From contig JAKVKY010000006.1 of NCBI GenBank assembly GCA_022484685.1, positions 1-64,000 of the forward strand: a stretch of DNA of 64,000 bases. Reading direction: 5' to 3'. The DNA comes from Acidaminococcaceae bacterium. GTDB lineage: Bacteria > Bacillota > Negativicutes > Acidaminococcales > Acidaminococcaceae. Each line of letters starts with the position of its first letter. Position 1 is the first letter of the stretch. Positions 1 to 7,703 of this stretch are shown piece by piece. The notes beneath the pieces were generated by a model that worked only from the letters and a program-made list of their open reading frames with translations, did no database searches and had not been told where the DNA came from. Made by a program: the position numbers and the translations under genes.

Positions 1-23
1 TTTAAAATATTTTCTCAACGCTT

Positions 24-1175
24 TTAGAAAATGGATTTATAAATTTCCACGATCTGGTCGTGAGTGACAGCACGGGGATTACCCGGCGTGCAGGCATCCG
101 CCATGGCGGATTTAGCCAGGAAGTCCAGATCTTTTTCCTTGACGCCCAGTTCGCTCAGGTGACGGGGAATGCCCACGTCATCAGCCAATTTTTGTACCAC
201 GTCCAGGCAGGCCTTGCGATATTCCGGCTGGCTCATCTTATCCACGCCGGCCACGCCCATAGCCCGGGCCACTTCGCGATACCGTTCGCCGGTAGCTTCT
301 GCGTTAAATTTTAACACGGCGGTGAGCAGGATGGCGCAGGCCTTGCCGTGCGGAATATCATACACGGCGCTGAGAGGATGGGCCATGGAGTGCACGATGC
401 CCAGACCTACATTGGAAAAGCCCATGCCGGCGATGTACTGGCCCAGGGCCATCTCTTTCCGGGCTTCCATATCCCCGGCCACGGATTTGCGCAGCCACTT
501 GCCGATAATCTCAATGGCTTTCAGGTGCATCATGTCCGTCATTTCCCAGGCACCTTTGGTGATGTAACCTTCGATGGCATGAACCAGGGCGTCCATACCG
601 GTGGCAGCCGTCAAACCTTTCGGCATGCTGGCGCTCATCTGAGGATCTACCACGGCAACTACCGGGATGTCGTGCGGATCGGCGCAGACAAACTTGCGAT
701 TCTTTTCCACATCGGTGATCACGTAGTTGATGGTGACTTCGGCGGCCGTGCCGCTGGTGGTGGAAACGGCGATGATGGGCAGACATTTATTTTTGGTGGG
801 CGCTACGCCTTCCAGGCTGCGCACATCGGCAAACTCCGGATTGGTCATGATGATGCCCACGGCTTTGGAAGTATCGATGGAAGAACCGCCGCCGATGGCC
901 ACGATCAGATCCGCCTTTTCTTTCTTGCAGAAAGCCACGCCTTCCTGTACGTTCTGGATAGTGGGATTCGGTTTAATATGATCGTACACCGCGTAAGGAA
1001 TCTTGGCGGCGTCCAGCAACTCCGTCACATGGTTGATGACTTTAAACTTTACCAGGTCGGGATCGGTAGCGACCATAACTTTTTTCGCGCCCCGGGCTTT
1101 GATCTCAGTGACAATTTCTTTGATGGCGCCCTCGCCAAAATACGAAGTTTCGTTCAGGATGATACGATTAGACAT
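24..1175 (-). CDS. Iron-containing alcohol dehydrogenase (group III)
   Basis: 383 residues, the normal length for Fe-dependent alcohol dehydrogenases, which interconvert alcohols and aldehydes with NAD(P)H in the cytoplasm. The nucleotide-binding GGGSSIDTSK motif lies near residue 95. The metal-binding half has the DALVHAIEGY helix near 195, followed by GLGIVHSMAHPLSAVYDIPHG near 255-275 with the His ligands. The ATG follows a clear GGAGG (AGGAGGTAAGCACT-ATG). A consensus-like promoter and a palindrome lie about 140-190 bp upstream, so the mRNA would have a long structured leader. It is monocistronic here. The substrate cannot be told from sequence; 1,3-propanediol-, butanol- and lactaldehyde-type enzymes all share this fold. 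Confidence 0.93.
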   Translation of the reverse strand: MSNRIILNETSYFGEGAIKEIVTEIKARGAKKVMVATDPDLVKFKVINHVTELLDAAKIPYAVYDHIKPNPTIQNVQEGVAFCKKEKADLIVAIGGGSSIDTSKAVGIIMTNPEFADVRSLEGVAPTKNKCLPIIAVSTTSGTAAEVTINYVITDVEKNRKFVCADPHDIPVVAVVDPQMSASMPKGLTAATGMDALVHAIEGYITKGAWEMTDMMHLKAIEIIGKWLRKSVAGDMEARKEMALGQYIAGMGFSNVGLGIVHSMAHPLSAVYDIPHGKACAILLTAVLKFNAEATGERYREVARAMGVAGVDKMSQPEYRKACLDVVQKLADDVGIPRHLSELGVKEKDLDFLAKSAMADACTPGNPRAVTHDQIVEIYKSIF

Positions 1176-1208
1176 AGTGCTTACCTCCTAGTTTTATTAA
1201 ACTGCAAC

Positions 1209-1274
1209 CTTGACTAAAACCCAGGCGTCCTGGCTGCTATCAACCGCTGCGACTCAAGGCGCCGGTTTTCCCGT
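1209..1274 (-). other. Structured leader of the alcohol dehydrogenase mRNA
   Basis: Between the predicted promoter and the ATG the sequence folds. AAAACC-GGCG pairs with CGCCGGTTTT, CCTTGA pairs with TCAAGG, and a small inner hairpin CCAGG-CGT-CCTGG lies inside. No poly-U terminator follows. It may be an RNA-stabilising or regulatory leader. It matches no riboswitch motif I know. Confidence 0.4.
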
Positions 1275-1316
1275 ACATACATCCATGTATCTACGTAGTC
1301 TTGTTATCTTAGTCTT

Positions 1317-1345
1317 ATTATACTGCTGTATACGCTTTTTGTCCA
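1317..1345 (-). promoter_or_regulatory. Promoter of the alcohol dehydrogenase gene
   Basis: On the minus strand TGGACA (-35, 1340-1345) and TATAAT (-10, 1317-1322) are separated by 17 bp, a near-consensus sigma-70/SigA promoter. The predicted transcript start is about 135 nt before the ATG. Confidence 0.7.
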
Positions 1346-1349
1346 CCAA

Positions 1350-1364
1350 GGACATTTAGTGTCC
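1350..1364. promoter_or_regulatory. Palindromic operator candidate upstream of the -35 box
   Basis: GGACA-TTTAG-TGTCC is a 5-5-5 inverted repeat ending 4 bp from the -35 hexamer of the alcohol dehydrogenase promoter. That is a typical place for an activator or repressor. The cognate regulator is not evident in this window. Confidence 0.45.
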
Positions 1365-1713
1365 CGTATAAACTTATTTGGGCAGCCTACCAGTATAAAA
1401 ATAGTGGACCGGGTGAATGTAAACCATGTATAAGCCAGTCTGGGAGCGGCTTAGAAGCTTTTTTAAAAAAATCGCTCGTAAATCGTCATAGCAGTGCCAA
1501 AAATGGTTTTTTGATACAGAGTAGCTACTTTTTAAACTGGCCTTTAAACGCGTTTAAACGCCTATAGAGCGATTTAGTATTTTTTACTGTATAAAAAGTC
1601 AAAAAAACAATAAAAGTTGAGGCCTTTTAGTGAGTTTTAGGTCTATATACCACTATATATAGTGTTTACACTTTGCTCAAATTCGCAAAATACCCTTTTT
1701 GAGGGTAAAAAAG
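1365..1713. other. Gene-free AT-rich gap with two perfect palindromes
   Basis: No supportable ORF is seen in this stretch. It holds two perfect palindromes, TTTAAACGCGTTTAAA at 1543-1558 and CACTATATATAGTG at 1651-1664, in otherwise AT-rich sequence. They could be protein-binding sites or remnants of a lost element. Confidence 0.4.
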
Positions 1714-1753
1714 AACCCCTTTCCCACCCCTATGAGGGGGTAAAAAAGGGGGT
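1714..1753 (-). terminator. Terminator after the flavodoxin-like gene
   Basis: AACCCCTTT pairs with AAAAAGGGGGTT, with an inner CACCCC/GGGGG stem. On the minus strand it is followed by a T-rich run (TTCTTTTTT). It lies about 45 bp past the stop codon of the FMN-reductase-like gene. Confidence 0.6.
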
Positions 1754-1796
1754 TATTTTAGCTTGTGGATCCGCTGCTGGGCTAACTTATAAACTT

Positions 1797-2333
1797 TTAT
1801 AAATTTTTGCCCATGGCGTAGGCTTGTTTGGCCGCGGGCTTGCCCACAATCTCGCCTTTCTGCCAGACGCCGGCGCCGTACAGCACGCCTTTTTCCTGCG
1901 CACCCGGCAAACAATCGGCGTAGCCGCGGAAACATTCCACCGCCCGTTCCAGGTTGGCCACTTCCGTGTCGGCCGCCGTCACGATAAAGTACAGCTCCTT
2001 GCCGGAAATTTCCTGATAACGGGGCACGGTCCGGTCGATGAAAGTTTTCATCTGGCCGTCGATGGCGTAAAAATAAACCGGACTGGCCAGCACGAGCACG
2101 TCGGCGTTAATCAGTTTGGGCAACAGCTTTTCCATATCATCTCGCAGCACGCATTTGTGGGTCTGGTTGCACACGCCGCAGCCGCTGCAAAAACCAATCT
2201 CGTAGTCGGCGATGAATAATTTTTCTACCTCGTGGCCGGCTTCCTGGGCGCCCTGGATAAACTGGTCACACAAATAATCCGAGTTGCCGCCCTCGCGAGG
2301 ACTGGCAGATATAACCAAAACTTTTTTACTCAT
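1797..2333 (-). CDS. Flavodoxin-family NAD(P)H-dependent FMN reductase
   Basis: 178 residues. The N-terminus VLVISASPREGGNSDYL is the FMN-phosphate loop of the NADPH-dependent FMN reductase / iron-sulfur flavoprotein family. A cysteine-rich segment, CSGCGVCNQTHKC near residue 50, is typical of family members that donate electrons or carry a redox-active cysteine cluster. LASPVYFYAIDGQMKTFIDR near 80-100 is the usual flavin-contact region. The ATG at 2333 is chosen over an in-frame upstream start at 2414 because it follows AAGGAG, and the upstream part encodes no family sequence. Likely a cytoplasmic quinone/flavin reductase; the substrate is unknown. Confidence 0.85.
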   Translation of the reverse strand: MSKKVLVISASPREGGNSDYLCDQFIQGAQEAGHEVEKLFIADYEIGFCSGCGVCNQTHKCVLRDDMEKLLPKLINADVLVLASPVYFYAIDGQMKTFIDRTVPRYQEISGKELYFIVTAADTEVANLERAVECFRGYADCLPGAQEKGVLYGAGVWQKGEIVGKPAAKQAYAMGKNL

Positions 2334-2362
2334 GGTGACACACTCCTTAATTTTTAAATTAA

Positions 2363-2486
2363 GCGGGGCAGTGCGTTTGCAGTTGGCACTCGCTGCGGCA
2401 TGATTGTTCACCAAACCGTTAGCCGCCGGGGCGTTACCCGGCTGCGTCGAGCCTTAGCATAGTGCCTTGCAAACGCCCTCCCCCGT
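2363..2486 (+). repeat. Covarying hairpin repeat, copy A
   Basis: Intergenic element of about 125 bp. The outer stem pairs a GCGTTTGCA arm with TGCAAACGC. A second helix pairs GCACT with AGTGC, with a CG/CAT internal loop. The inner hairpin is CCGGG-GCGTTA-CCCGG, preceded by GTTAGCCG and followed by CTGCGTCG. On the minus strand it starts 7 bases after the stop codon of the hydrolase ending at 2493. Same family as the copies at 3733, 15639, 25783 and 28494. Confidence 0.75.
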
Positions 2487-2492
2487 CTTTAT

Positions 2493-3611
2493 TTACTTCT
2501 TAACTTTTTCCCACCAGGGAGAAAAAGATTCGGCGCTGCCAATATGGACCAGGGCGCCAATTTCCGGGGTTAGCAATTGATAGTTCTTACCGGCGCTGGC
2601 CGCCGCCAAACGTTTATAAGGTTCGTCCCAGTCATGGGTGGAGAGGGCGAACTTGCCGTTGTGGGCTGGCAGAACCGCTTTTGCTTTGACATCCAGGGCT
2701 GCCTGGGCCACCTGCTCCGGCAGCATATGGATACGGGGCCAGTTCTTATTATACTGCCCGTCTTCCAAAATTGCCAGGTCAAAACCGCCGAACTGCTGAC
2801 CGATGGCGGCAAAATGTTTACCGTAACCGCCGTCGCCGCTGTAAAAGACTTTGCGGCCCGGGGTGATAAAGGCAAAACCCGCCCATTCGGTCTGATTCCG
2901 TTTTAACAGGCGTCCCGAAAAATGCTGGGCCGGCAGAACCTGCACGCTGAAATCCGGCGCCAGTTTTACTTCCGTGTTCCAGTCTTCTTCGTGCAGCTGT
3001 GACCGCGCAAAACCCCACTCTTCAAAATATTCGCCCACGCCCAAGGGACAGACAATATTTTTAAGCTTAGGCTGCAGCGCCTTGATGGCGTCGTAATCCA
3101 GATGGTCCCAGTGGTCGTGGCTCATGATGAGCACGTCGATCTGCTCCGGGAAATCCGCCGCCGTGTACACGCAGCTCCCCGCAAAAGCTTTATTCACCAA
3201 AAAGAGGGGCGAGCCGTAGTCGCTCAGCACCGGGTCGATTAAAATCCTGTAACCGCCCAGCTGCATGTAGTAGCTGGAATGTCCCAGCCACACCACCACA
3301 TCCTGCTTGGGGTCCAGCTTGCGTAAATCTGTTTTCCGGGTGGGCACCGCAGCCGGCGGTACTAAGCCCGCCTTGTCCCCGAACAAAAATTTTAAGGTGG
3401 CCGTAAAACTGCCGCCGTCCCCTTCCACGATCTGCGTCACCGGTTCCAGACACTGGAACTCGCCGAGCACGTAGTGAGGCGATTTTTGGATCCGGGCCAG
3501 GCGCGCACCGCTGGGAGCGCGGCCAAACTTAGGCGTCAGCGTATACGCAAAGGCACCTGCGGCCAGGACAACTATGAAAATTACTAAACCAATGAACATC
3601 TTCTTAAACAT
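2493..3611 (-). CDS. Membrane-anchored metallo-beta-lactamase-fold hydrolase (UlaG/NAPE-PLD-like)
   Basis: 372 residues. One hydrophobic N-terminal segment (residues 4-24) anchors or exports the protein. The SHDHWDHLDY metal motif (HxHxDH) near residue 165 and later Asp/His ligands (FYSGDGGYG, LPAHNGKF) place it in the MBL superfamily. The WLGHSSYYMQLGGYRILIDPVL stretch is typical of the branch containing UlaG, RomA and N-acyl-phosphatidylethanolamine phospholipase D. The start follows GGAGGCGGA. The ATG lies opposite a divergent gene across a hairpin repeat. The substrate is unknown; a lipid or cyclic phosphodiester is possible by family. Confidence 0.85.
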   Translation of the reverse strand: MFKKMFIGLVIFIVVLAAGAFAYTLTPKFGRAPSGARLARIQKSPHYVLGEFQCLEPVTQIVEGDGGSFTATLKFLFGDKAGLVPPAAVPTRKTDLRKLDPKQDVVVWLGHSSYYMQLGGYRILIDPVLSDYGSPLFLVNKAFAGSCVYTAADFPEQIDVLIMSHDHWDHLDYDAIKALQPKLKNIVCPLGVGEYFEEWGFARSQLHEEDWNTEVKLAPDFSVQVLPAQHFSGRLLKRNQTEWAGFAFITPGRKVFYSGDGGYGKHFAAIGQQFGGFDLAILEDGQYNKNWPRIHMLPEQVAQAALDVKAKAVLPAHNGKFALSTHDWDEPYKRLAAASAGKNYQLLTPEIGALVHIGSAESFSPWWEKVKK

Positions 3612-3732
3612 TCCGCCTCCGATTGCTGTAACCTTCTTTTTAAAGCGCTAACCTCTGCTCTAATCTTATTGTAATTCCTGGAGCGTACTCCATGTCAAGC
3701 AAACTTTAGCATATTGCGCTAACGTATAAAAA

Positions 3733-3864
3733 GCGGAGCGGTGGCGGCCTTTGTGAGGAGCTATGCTGAGGCACGACGCAGCCGGGCACCGCCCCGGCGA
3801 CTAACAATTTTAAAGAACAAGTATGCCGAAGCCAGCGACCAGAACAAAGACTGCCACCGCTCCG
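3733..3864 (-). repeat. Covarying hairpin repeat, copy B
   Basis: Same family as copy A but in the opposite orientation, between divergently transcribed genes (this fills most of the 366-bp gap 3612-3977). Outer stem GCGGAGCGGTGGC pairs perfectly with GCCACCGCTCCGC and extends to CTTTGT/ACAAAG. The core on the minus strand reads GTTAGTCG then CCGGG-GCGGTG-CCCGG then CTGCGTCG. Confidence 0.75.
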
Positions 3865-3977
3865 CGCTTCTTATTTTAAACTTATGGACTAACCAGCTCC
3901 TGAATGTTAAAATAAACTATACGTAATTACTATCTGTCATCACCTACGCCCTTAAATGTAGCAAAGGAGAATCCACC

Positions 3978-4949
3978 ATGCGTTTTTATACCGCACTGAC
4001 CAACGGCAAAGAACAAGTCTTCATCAGTTTTGACGGCGGCGTGAATGCCTACCGCGCCAAAGATCTGGGGCTGGACCAGCCCGACCTGAACGCCATCATC
4101 CGGGACTGGACGCCTTCCCTGGCCGCCATCGTCACCACGGTGGCCAAAACCTACGCTTTGGAACCGGCGGACCAGGATCACCGGACCACGGCTAAAAAAG
4201 TCGGCGCGGCCAAAACTGCGCCCCGGCTTAACAGCCTCGCCATCCTGCCCTGCCCCGTAGCCAAACTCAAACTGCGCGCGCCCATCCCCCGGCCCCTGCA
4301 GGATATCGTCTGCCTGGGCATCAACTACGACGAGCACGCCAAAGAAGCCGGCGGTTTTTCTAAGGAAGCTTTCGGCGGCGAGCGCCCCTACACCATTTAT
4401 TTTTCTAAACGCGTCAGCGAAGCTGTAGCCACCGGCGGCACCATTCCCGCCTACACCGGGCTGGTGGACAGCCTGGATTACGAAGCAGAACTGGGCGTGG
4501 TCCTGGGCCGGGATGCTAAAAAAGTAGCGCCGGACCAGGTGCATAAATATATTTTCGGCTATACCGTGGTCAATGACGTGAGCGCCCGCAACCTGCAGAC
4601 CCGTCACAAACAATGGTATCTGGGCAAGAGCCTGGACGGTTTCTTCCCCATGGGTCCCTGCATCGTGACGCCGGACGAGATCCCGGAGGTGTATGATCTA
4701 ACCATCGGCAGCACCGTGAACGGTGAACAGCGCCAGCACAGCAACACCCACTTTATGATCCAGAACGTGGAAGGCGCCGTCAGCGAACTGTCCCGGGGCA
4801 TGACCCTCAAGGCCGGCACCATCATCGCCATGGGTACTCCCGCCGGTGTGGGCATGGGCTTTAAGCCGCCCAAATTTTTACAACCCGGCGACCAAGTCGT
4901 GTGCGAGATTGAAAAAATTGGCAAGCTGGAAAATGTGATTGGCAAATAA
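3978..4949 (+). CDS. Fumarylacetoacetate hydrolase family protein
   Basis: 323 residues with the FAH C-terminal fold. DIVCLGINYDEHAKE near residue 108 opens the domain. DYEAELGVVLG near 170 gives the ExE metal ligands, and YTVVNDVSARNLQ near 198 holds the next acidic ligand. GTIIAMGTPAGVGMG near 280 is the conserved turn near the active site. Family members hydrolyse or decarboxylate 2-oxo acids (fumarylacetoacetate, acylpyruvates, 2-hydroxyhepta-dienedioate). The residue-1-100 region is the usual variable N-terminal domain. The ATG follows AAAGGAG with good spacing. It stands alone on the plus strand and ends at a bidirectional terminator. The exact substrate is not deducible. Confidence 0.9.
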   Translation: MRFYTALTNGKEQVFISFDGGVNAYRAKDLGLDQPDLNAIIRDWTPSLAAIVTTVAKTYALEPADQDHRTTAKKVGAAKTAPRLNSLAILPCPVAKLKLRAPIPRPLQDIVCLGINYDEHAKEAGGFSKEAFGGERPYTIYFSKRVSEAVATGGTIPAYTGLVDSLDYEAELGVVLGRDAKKVAPDQVHKYIFGYTVVNDVSARNLQTRHKQWYLGKSLDGFFPMGPCIVTPDEIPEVYDLTIGSTVNGEQRQHSNTHFMIQNVEGAVSELSRGMTLKAGTIIAMGTPAGVGMGFKPPKFLQPGDQVVCEIEKIGKLENVIGK

Positions 4950-5040
4950 AAGCATAACTCTGTAAATTTTCTCAAAGCCTTTACTTCTTTTATCTATTTC
5001 TGTCTCGCGGCTGCCGCAACGGTAACCACTTTTCTGTAAT

Positions 5041-5079
5041 AAAAAAATCTCCTGCCACTTAGTGACAGGAGATTTTTAT
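5041..5079. terminator. Bidirectional terminator between convergent genes
   Basis: AAAAATCTCCTG-CA pairs with TG-CAGGAGATTTTT, giving a stem flanked by A and T runs. It can stop transcription from the FAH-family gene on the plus strand and from the peptide-binding protein gene on the minus strand. Confidence 0.85.
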
Positions 5080-5095
5080 TGTTTCACGTGAAACT
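5080..5095. promoter_or_regulatory. parS: parS-like site, origin-distal
   Basis: TGTTTCACGTGAAACT matches the ParB-binding consensus TGTTTCACGTGAAACA at 15 of 16 positions. It lies directly against the stop codon of the binding-protein gene. Two perfect sites occur near parA/parB in this window, so this is probably a third, outlying ParB loading site. Confidence 0.8.
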
Positions 5096-6652
5096 TTATT
5101 CCTTGCTCAGGTCCTGGAACTCAAACATACCTTCCAGCATGGGGTTGAACACATAGCCCTTCACGTTCTTGCGCAGAGGTACCATGCTGTCAGCCTGGAA
5201 GAGCAGCACGTAAGCGGCATCGTCGATAGCCAGCTTTTGCGCGTTCTTGTAGATGGCGGTACGCTGACCCTGATCGCTAACGGCCAGAGCCTGAGACAGG
5301 TACTTATCCATCGCGGGGTTCTTGTACCGGTCACGATAAACCGGCAGACCCTTCATGGTGGAATCGTAGAAGCAGTTCATGTACTGGTAAGGATCGCCAA
5401 AGTCAGGCATCCAGGTTCCCAGAGCCATCTCGTAGTCGCCGTTCTGCAGTTTCTCCCGCAGGGTAGCCCAGGCAATCTTTTCCAGTTCGCACTTGATACC
5501 CACCTTTTGCAGGCTGTTCTGGATCAGCAGCGCTTCTGCTTCCCAGAAGCTTTCGTAGTTGGCGTAGGAGAGCTTGACGGTCATGCCGTTCTTGCCGGCA
5601 GCCTGGAGCAGGCTCTTGGCTTTTTCGATATCGGTGGTGTAACCTTTCAGGCTTTCATCATAGCCCCACATTCCTTTCGGGATGGGTCCGCCCAGTTTCA
5701 GGCCTTTGCCCTTGATGGTGCCGTCCAGGATAGCTTTGTAATCCATGGCGTAGTTCATGGCCTGGCGTACTTTCACATCGTTGAAAGGTGCCTTGCCGTT
5801 GTTCAGGTACAGATAACTTACTTTCAGACCGGGCGCCTGGTTAATCACGATATCTTTGTTCTTAGCCAGCTCGGTCATCTGTTCCATCGGAATATCCTTG
5901 GCAATATCCACGTCGCCTTTTTCTAACTGCAGGCGCTGACCGCTGGCATCCTTAATAATCTGCAGGATGACGGTCTTGAGAGCGGGTTTCTTGCCCCAGT
6001 AATTTTCGTTAGCTACCAGTTTCATGTTCTGGCCCCGGTTCCATTCAGCTAACTTGTACGGGCCGCTGCCCATGGTTGCTGCTGCCAGATAGCCGCTGCC
6101 CATGTCGTCGCCCTTAGCTTTGTCCATAACCTTGGGGTTCACCAGGTTGCCGCAGTTGGTAGCCAGGGTGTACAGGAAAGGCGAGAACGGTTTGTCCATG
6201 ATGAACTTTACCGTGTTGGCGTCTACTACTTCGACGCTCTTCAAAGTCGGGAAGTAATCAGAGGGGCCTTTCTTTAATTTCAGGATCCGGTCGAAAGTAA
6301 ACTTAACTGCCTTGGCATCTAACGGCGTGCCGTCCTGGAACTTCACGTCCTTGCGGAGCTTAAAGGTCCATTGCAGACCGTCGGCAGAGGCCTGCCAGCT
6401 TTCAGCCACGGAAGGCTGCACCTCGGTGCTGCCTTTCTTGTAGGTTACCAGACGATCGTAGCAGGGATAGCTGACAATCCACACATCCATGGAGACGCCC
6501 GGGTCAATCGTAGCAGGTTCCACGCCGGTAGCTACCACCAGGGTATCCTTGGGCGTTCCCTTGCCGGCGCTGCCGCCGCTCTTATTGCCGCCGCAGCCGG
6601 CGATCATGAGCAGGGCGCACAGTGCTACCAGGAGCACAAACAGTTTCTTCAT
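5096..6652 (-). CDS. Peptide ABC transporter substrate-binding lipoprotein (DppA/OppA-like, second copy)
   Basis: 518 residues. Signal peptide with lipobox IAGC (Cys20) marks a lipoprotein. It belongs to the SBP_bac_5 family: TLVVATGVEPATIDPG at the mature N-terminus, GSGPYKLAEWNRGQ near 195, and VRQAMNYAMDY near 300. It would capture di/oligopeptides and deliver them to the permease encoded just upstream. It is clearly paralogous to the gene at 11748-13328; many blocks are nearly identical, including KKGPSDYFPTLK and DASGQRLQLEKGD versus DASAQRLQLEKGD. It is the last gene of the cluster, has its own predicted promoter at 6698-6726, and ends at a parS-like site. Confidence 0.92.
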   Translation of the reverse strand: MKKLFVLLVALCALLMIAGCGGNKSGGSAGKGTPKDTLVVATGVEPATIDPGVSMDVWIVSYPCYDRLVTYKKGSTEVQPSVAESWQASADGLQWTFKLRKDVKFQDGTPLDAKAVKFTFDRILKLKKGPSDYFPTLKSVEVVDANTVKFIMDKPFSPFLYTLATNCGNLVNPKVMDKAKGDDMGSGYLAAATMGSGPYKLAEWNRGQNMKLVANENYWGKKPALKTVILQIIKDASGQRLQLEKGDVDIAKDIPMEQMTELAKNKDIVINQAPGLKVSYLYLNNGKAPFNDVKVRQAMNYAMDYKAILDGTIKGKGLKLGGPIPKGMWGYDESLKGYTTDIEKAKSLLQAAGKNGMTVKLSYANYESFWEAEALLIQNSLQKVGIKCELEKIAWATLREKLQNGDYEMALGTWMPDFGDPYQYMNCFYDSTMKGLPVYRDRYKNPAMDKYLSQALAVSDQGQRTAIYKNAQKLAIDDAAYVLLFQADSMVPLRKNVKGYVFNPMLEGMFEFQDLSKE

Positions 6653-6697
6653 CTTTCTTCCTCCCCTTCATAGGAAATCTAATAAATATACACAGGT

Positions 6698-6726
6698 ATT
6701 ATACCACAGAAAGCGGCGCCTGTGAA
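6698..6726 (-). promoter_or_regulatory. Promoter of the second binding-protein gene
   Basis: On the minus strand TTCACA (6721-6726) and TATAAT (6698-6703) are spaced by 17 bp, about 45 bp before the ATG. The downstream binding protein could therefore be expressed independently of the operon. Confidence 0.6.
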
Positions 6727-6782
6727 AAAGCCTTCAGCGTGTTCCGGCGCTTTTACGCCGGTGCACAACAAACTTCAGGCGC
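6716..6782. other. Nested hairpin between aminopeptidase and binding-protein genes
   Basis: GCGCCTG (6716-6722) pairs with CAGGCGC (6776-6782). Inside it CCGGCG-CTTTTA-CGCCGG forms a tight hairpin. It lies 3 bp past the aminopeptidase stop and overlaps the -35 box of the next promoter. It may act as mRNA 3' end or processing site. Confidence 0.45.
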
Positions 6783-6785
6783 AGT

Positions 6786-7703
6786 TTATTTCACCGTAAA
6801 ACCCGCCGGCAATTTAATGGCCGGTTCCGTATGGATTACCGGATGGCGAATGAGCATATCGCAGTGGGCCTGGCAATGATTCTTGCCCAGGTTGTAGCTG
6901 TCGCCCACGGCAAAATGTACGGTGCCTAAACCTTTTTCATCCACGCTCATGTTGTGGTGCAGCGTTTTATTATACGCCGGGTTAAAACCCAGGGCAAACT
7001 CGCCGATCATCTGGGCGTCGGGACCCAGTTTACCGATATAGTCCAGGATCTTAGGCGTGCCGCCTACGATACGTCCTTCCCGGAACATAACTTTTTCCGG
7101 CGGTTCCGGTACCCAGCTGCGGGTCACCGTGCCGTCCACCACCAGGGTGCCGGTAAAAGTAGACTCGATGGGGCAGGTGTAAATTTCTCCGTCCGGCATC
7201 TGGCTCAGCTCGTCGCTGCGGGTTAAACCGTTGGCCACGATCCAGTCCTTGCCGTAAGTGGAAAATTTAATATCCGTGCCCTGGGGCGAAGTGATGTGGA
7301 ACTCTTTGACTTTGAGCAGTTCCTGCTTCACGCCTTCCAGAAACTGGGTGCAGCTTTGGTAATCAAAAGGACCCCAGAAGGCGTCCTCAAAATAATTTTC
7401 CTGCCAGTCGTACAGATCCACGATGCGGCAGCCCCGGGCAAACATGGCCGCCCGCACCAGCCGGCATTTGTCATAATGTTCCCCGTACGGATTGTAAAAC
7501 TCAATGGCGTGGGACGCCGTCTGCAGCTTGGCATCCGTGGGCGCCACTTTCGTAGCATCCACCAAAAAATGTTTCTGCGGCAGCAGGGCGGCTAACTTTT
7601 TAGCTAACGCCTGCGTGTGCGCATTCTGGTAGCAGACCGCGATGGCCGTTACCGGCACGCCGCCTCCCGCCAGAGAAACTTCCAGATTCTCCAGTACCTT
7701 CAA
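6786..7703 (-). CDS. M29-like aminopeptidase (COG2309 family)
   Basis: 305 residues. The C-terminal half (GEFALGFNPAYNKTLHHNMSVDEKGLGTVHFAVGDS...) has the Glu/His/Asp pattern of the aminopeptidase T / M29-like family, whose members are metallopeptidases or the related ring dioxygenase NicX. Within a peptide-uptake operon, cytoplasmic peptide hydrolysis is the natural inference. The start is taken as TTG at 7703. It overlaps the TGA of the upstream ATPase gene as TTGA and follows a GGGGGG Shine-Dalgarno-like run at 7714-7719. An alternative TTG at 7724 has no ribosome-binding site. Several family metal ligands are visible but were not checked one by one. Confidence 0.8.
   Translation of the reverse strand: MKVLENLEVSLAGGGVPVTAIAVCYQNAHTQALAKKLAALLPQKHFLVDATKVAPTDAKLQTASHAIEFYNPYGEHYDKCRLVRAAMFARGCRIVDLYDWQENYFEDAFWGPFDYQSCTQFLEGVKQELLKVKEFHITSPQGTDIKFSTYGKDWIVANGLTRSDELSQMPDGEIYTCPIESTFTGTLVVDGTVTRSWVPEPPEKVMFREGRIVGGTPKILDYIGKLGPDAQMIGEFALGFNPAYNKTLHHNMSVDEKGLGTVHFAVGDSYNLGKNHCQAHCDMLIRHPVIHTEPAIKLPAGFTVK

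Noticed and set aside
348-1217. Long open frame antisense to the alcohol dehydrogenase
   Set aside because: It is a codon-bias shadow of the real gene, low-complexity in His/Gly, with no ribosome-binding site or family similarity.
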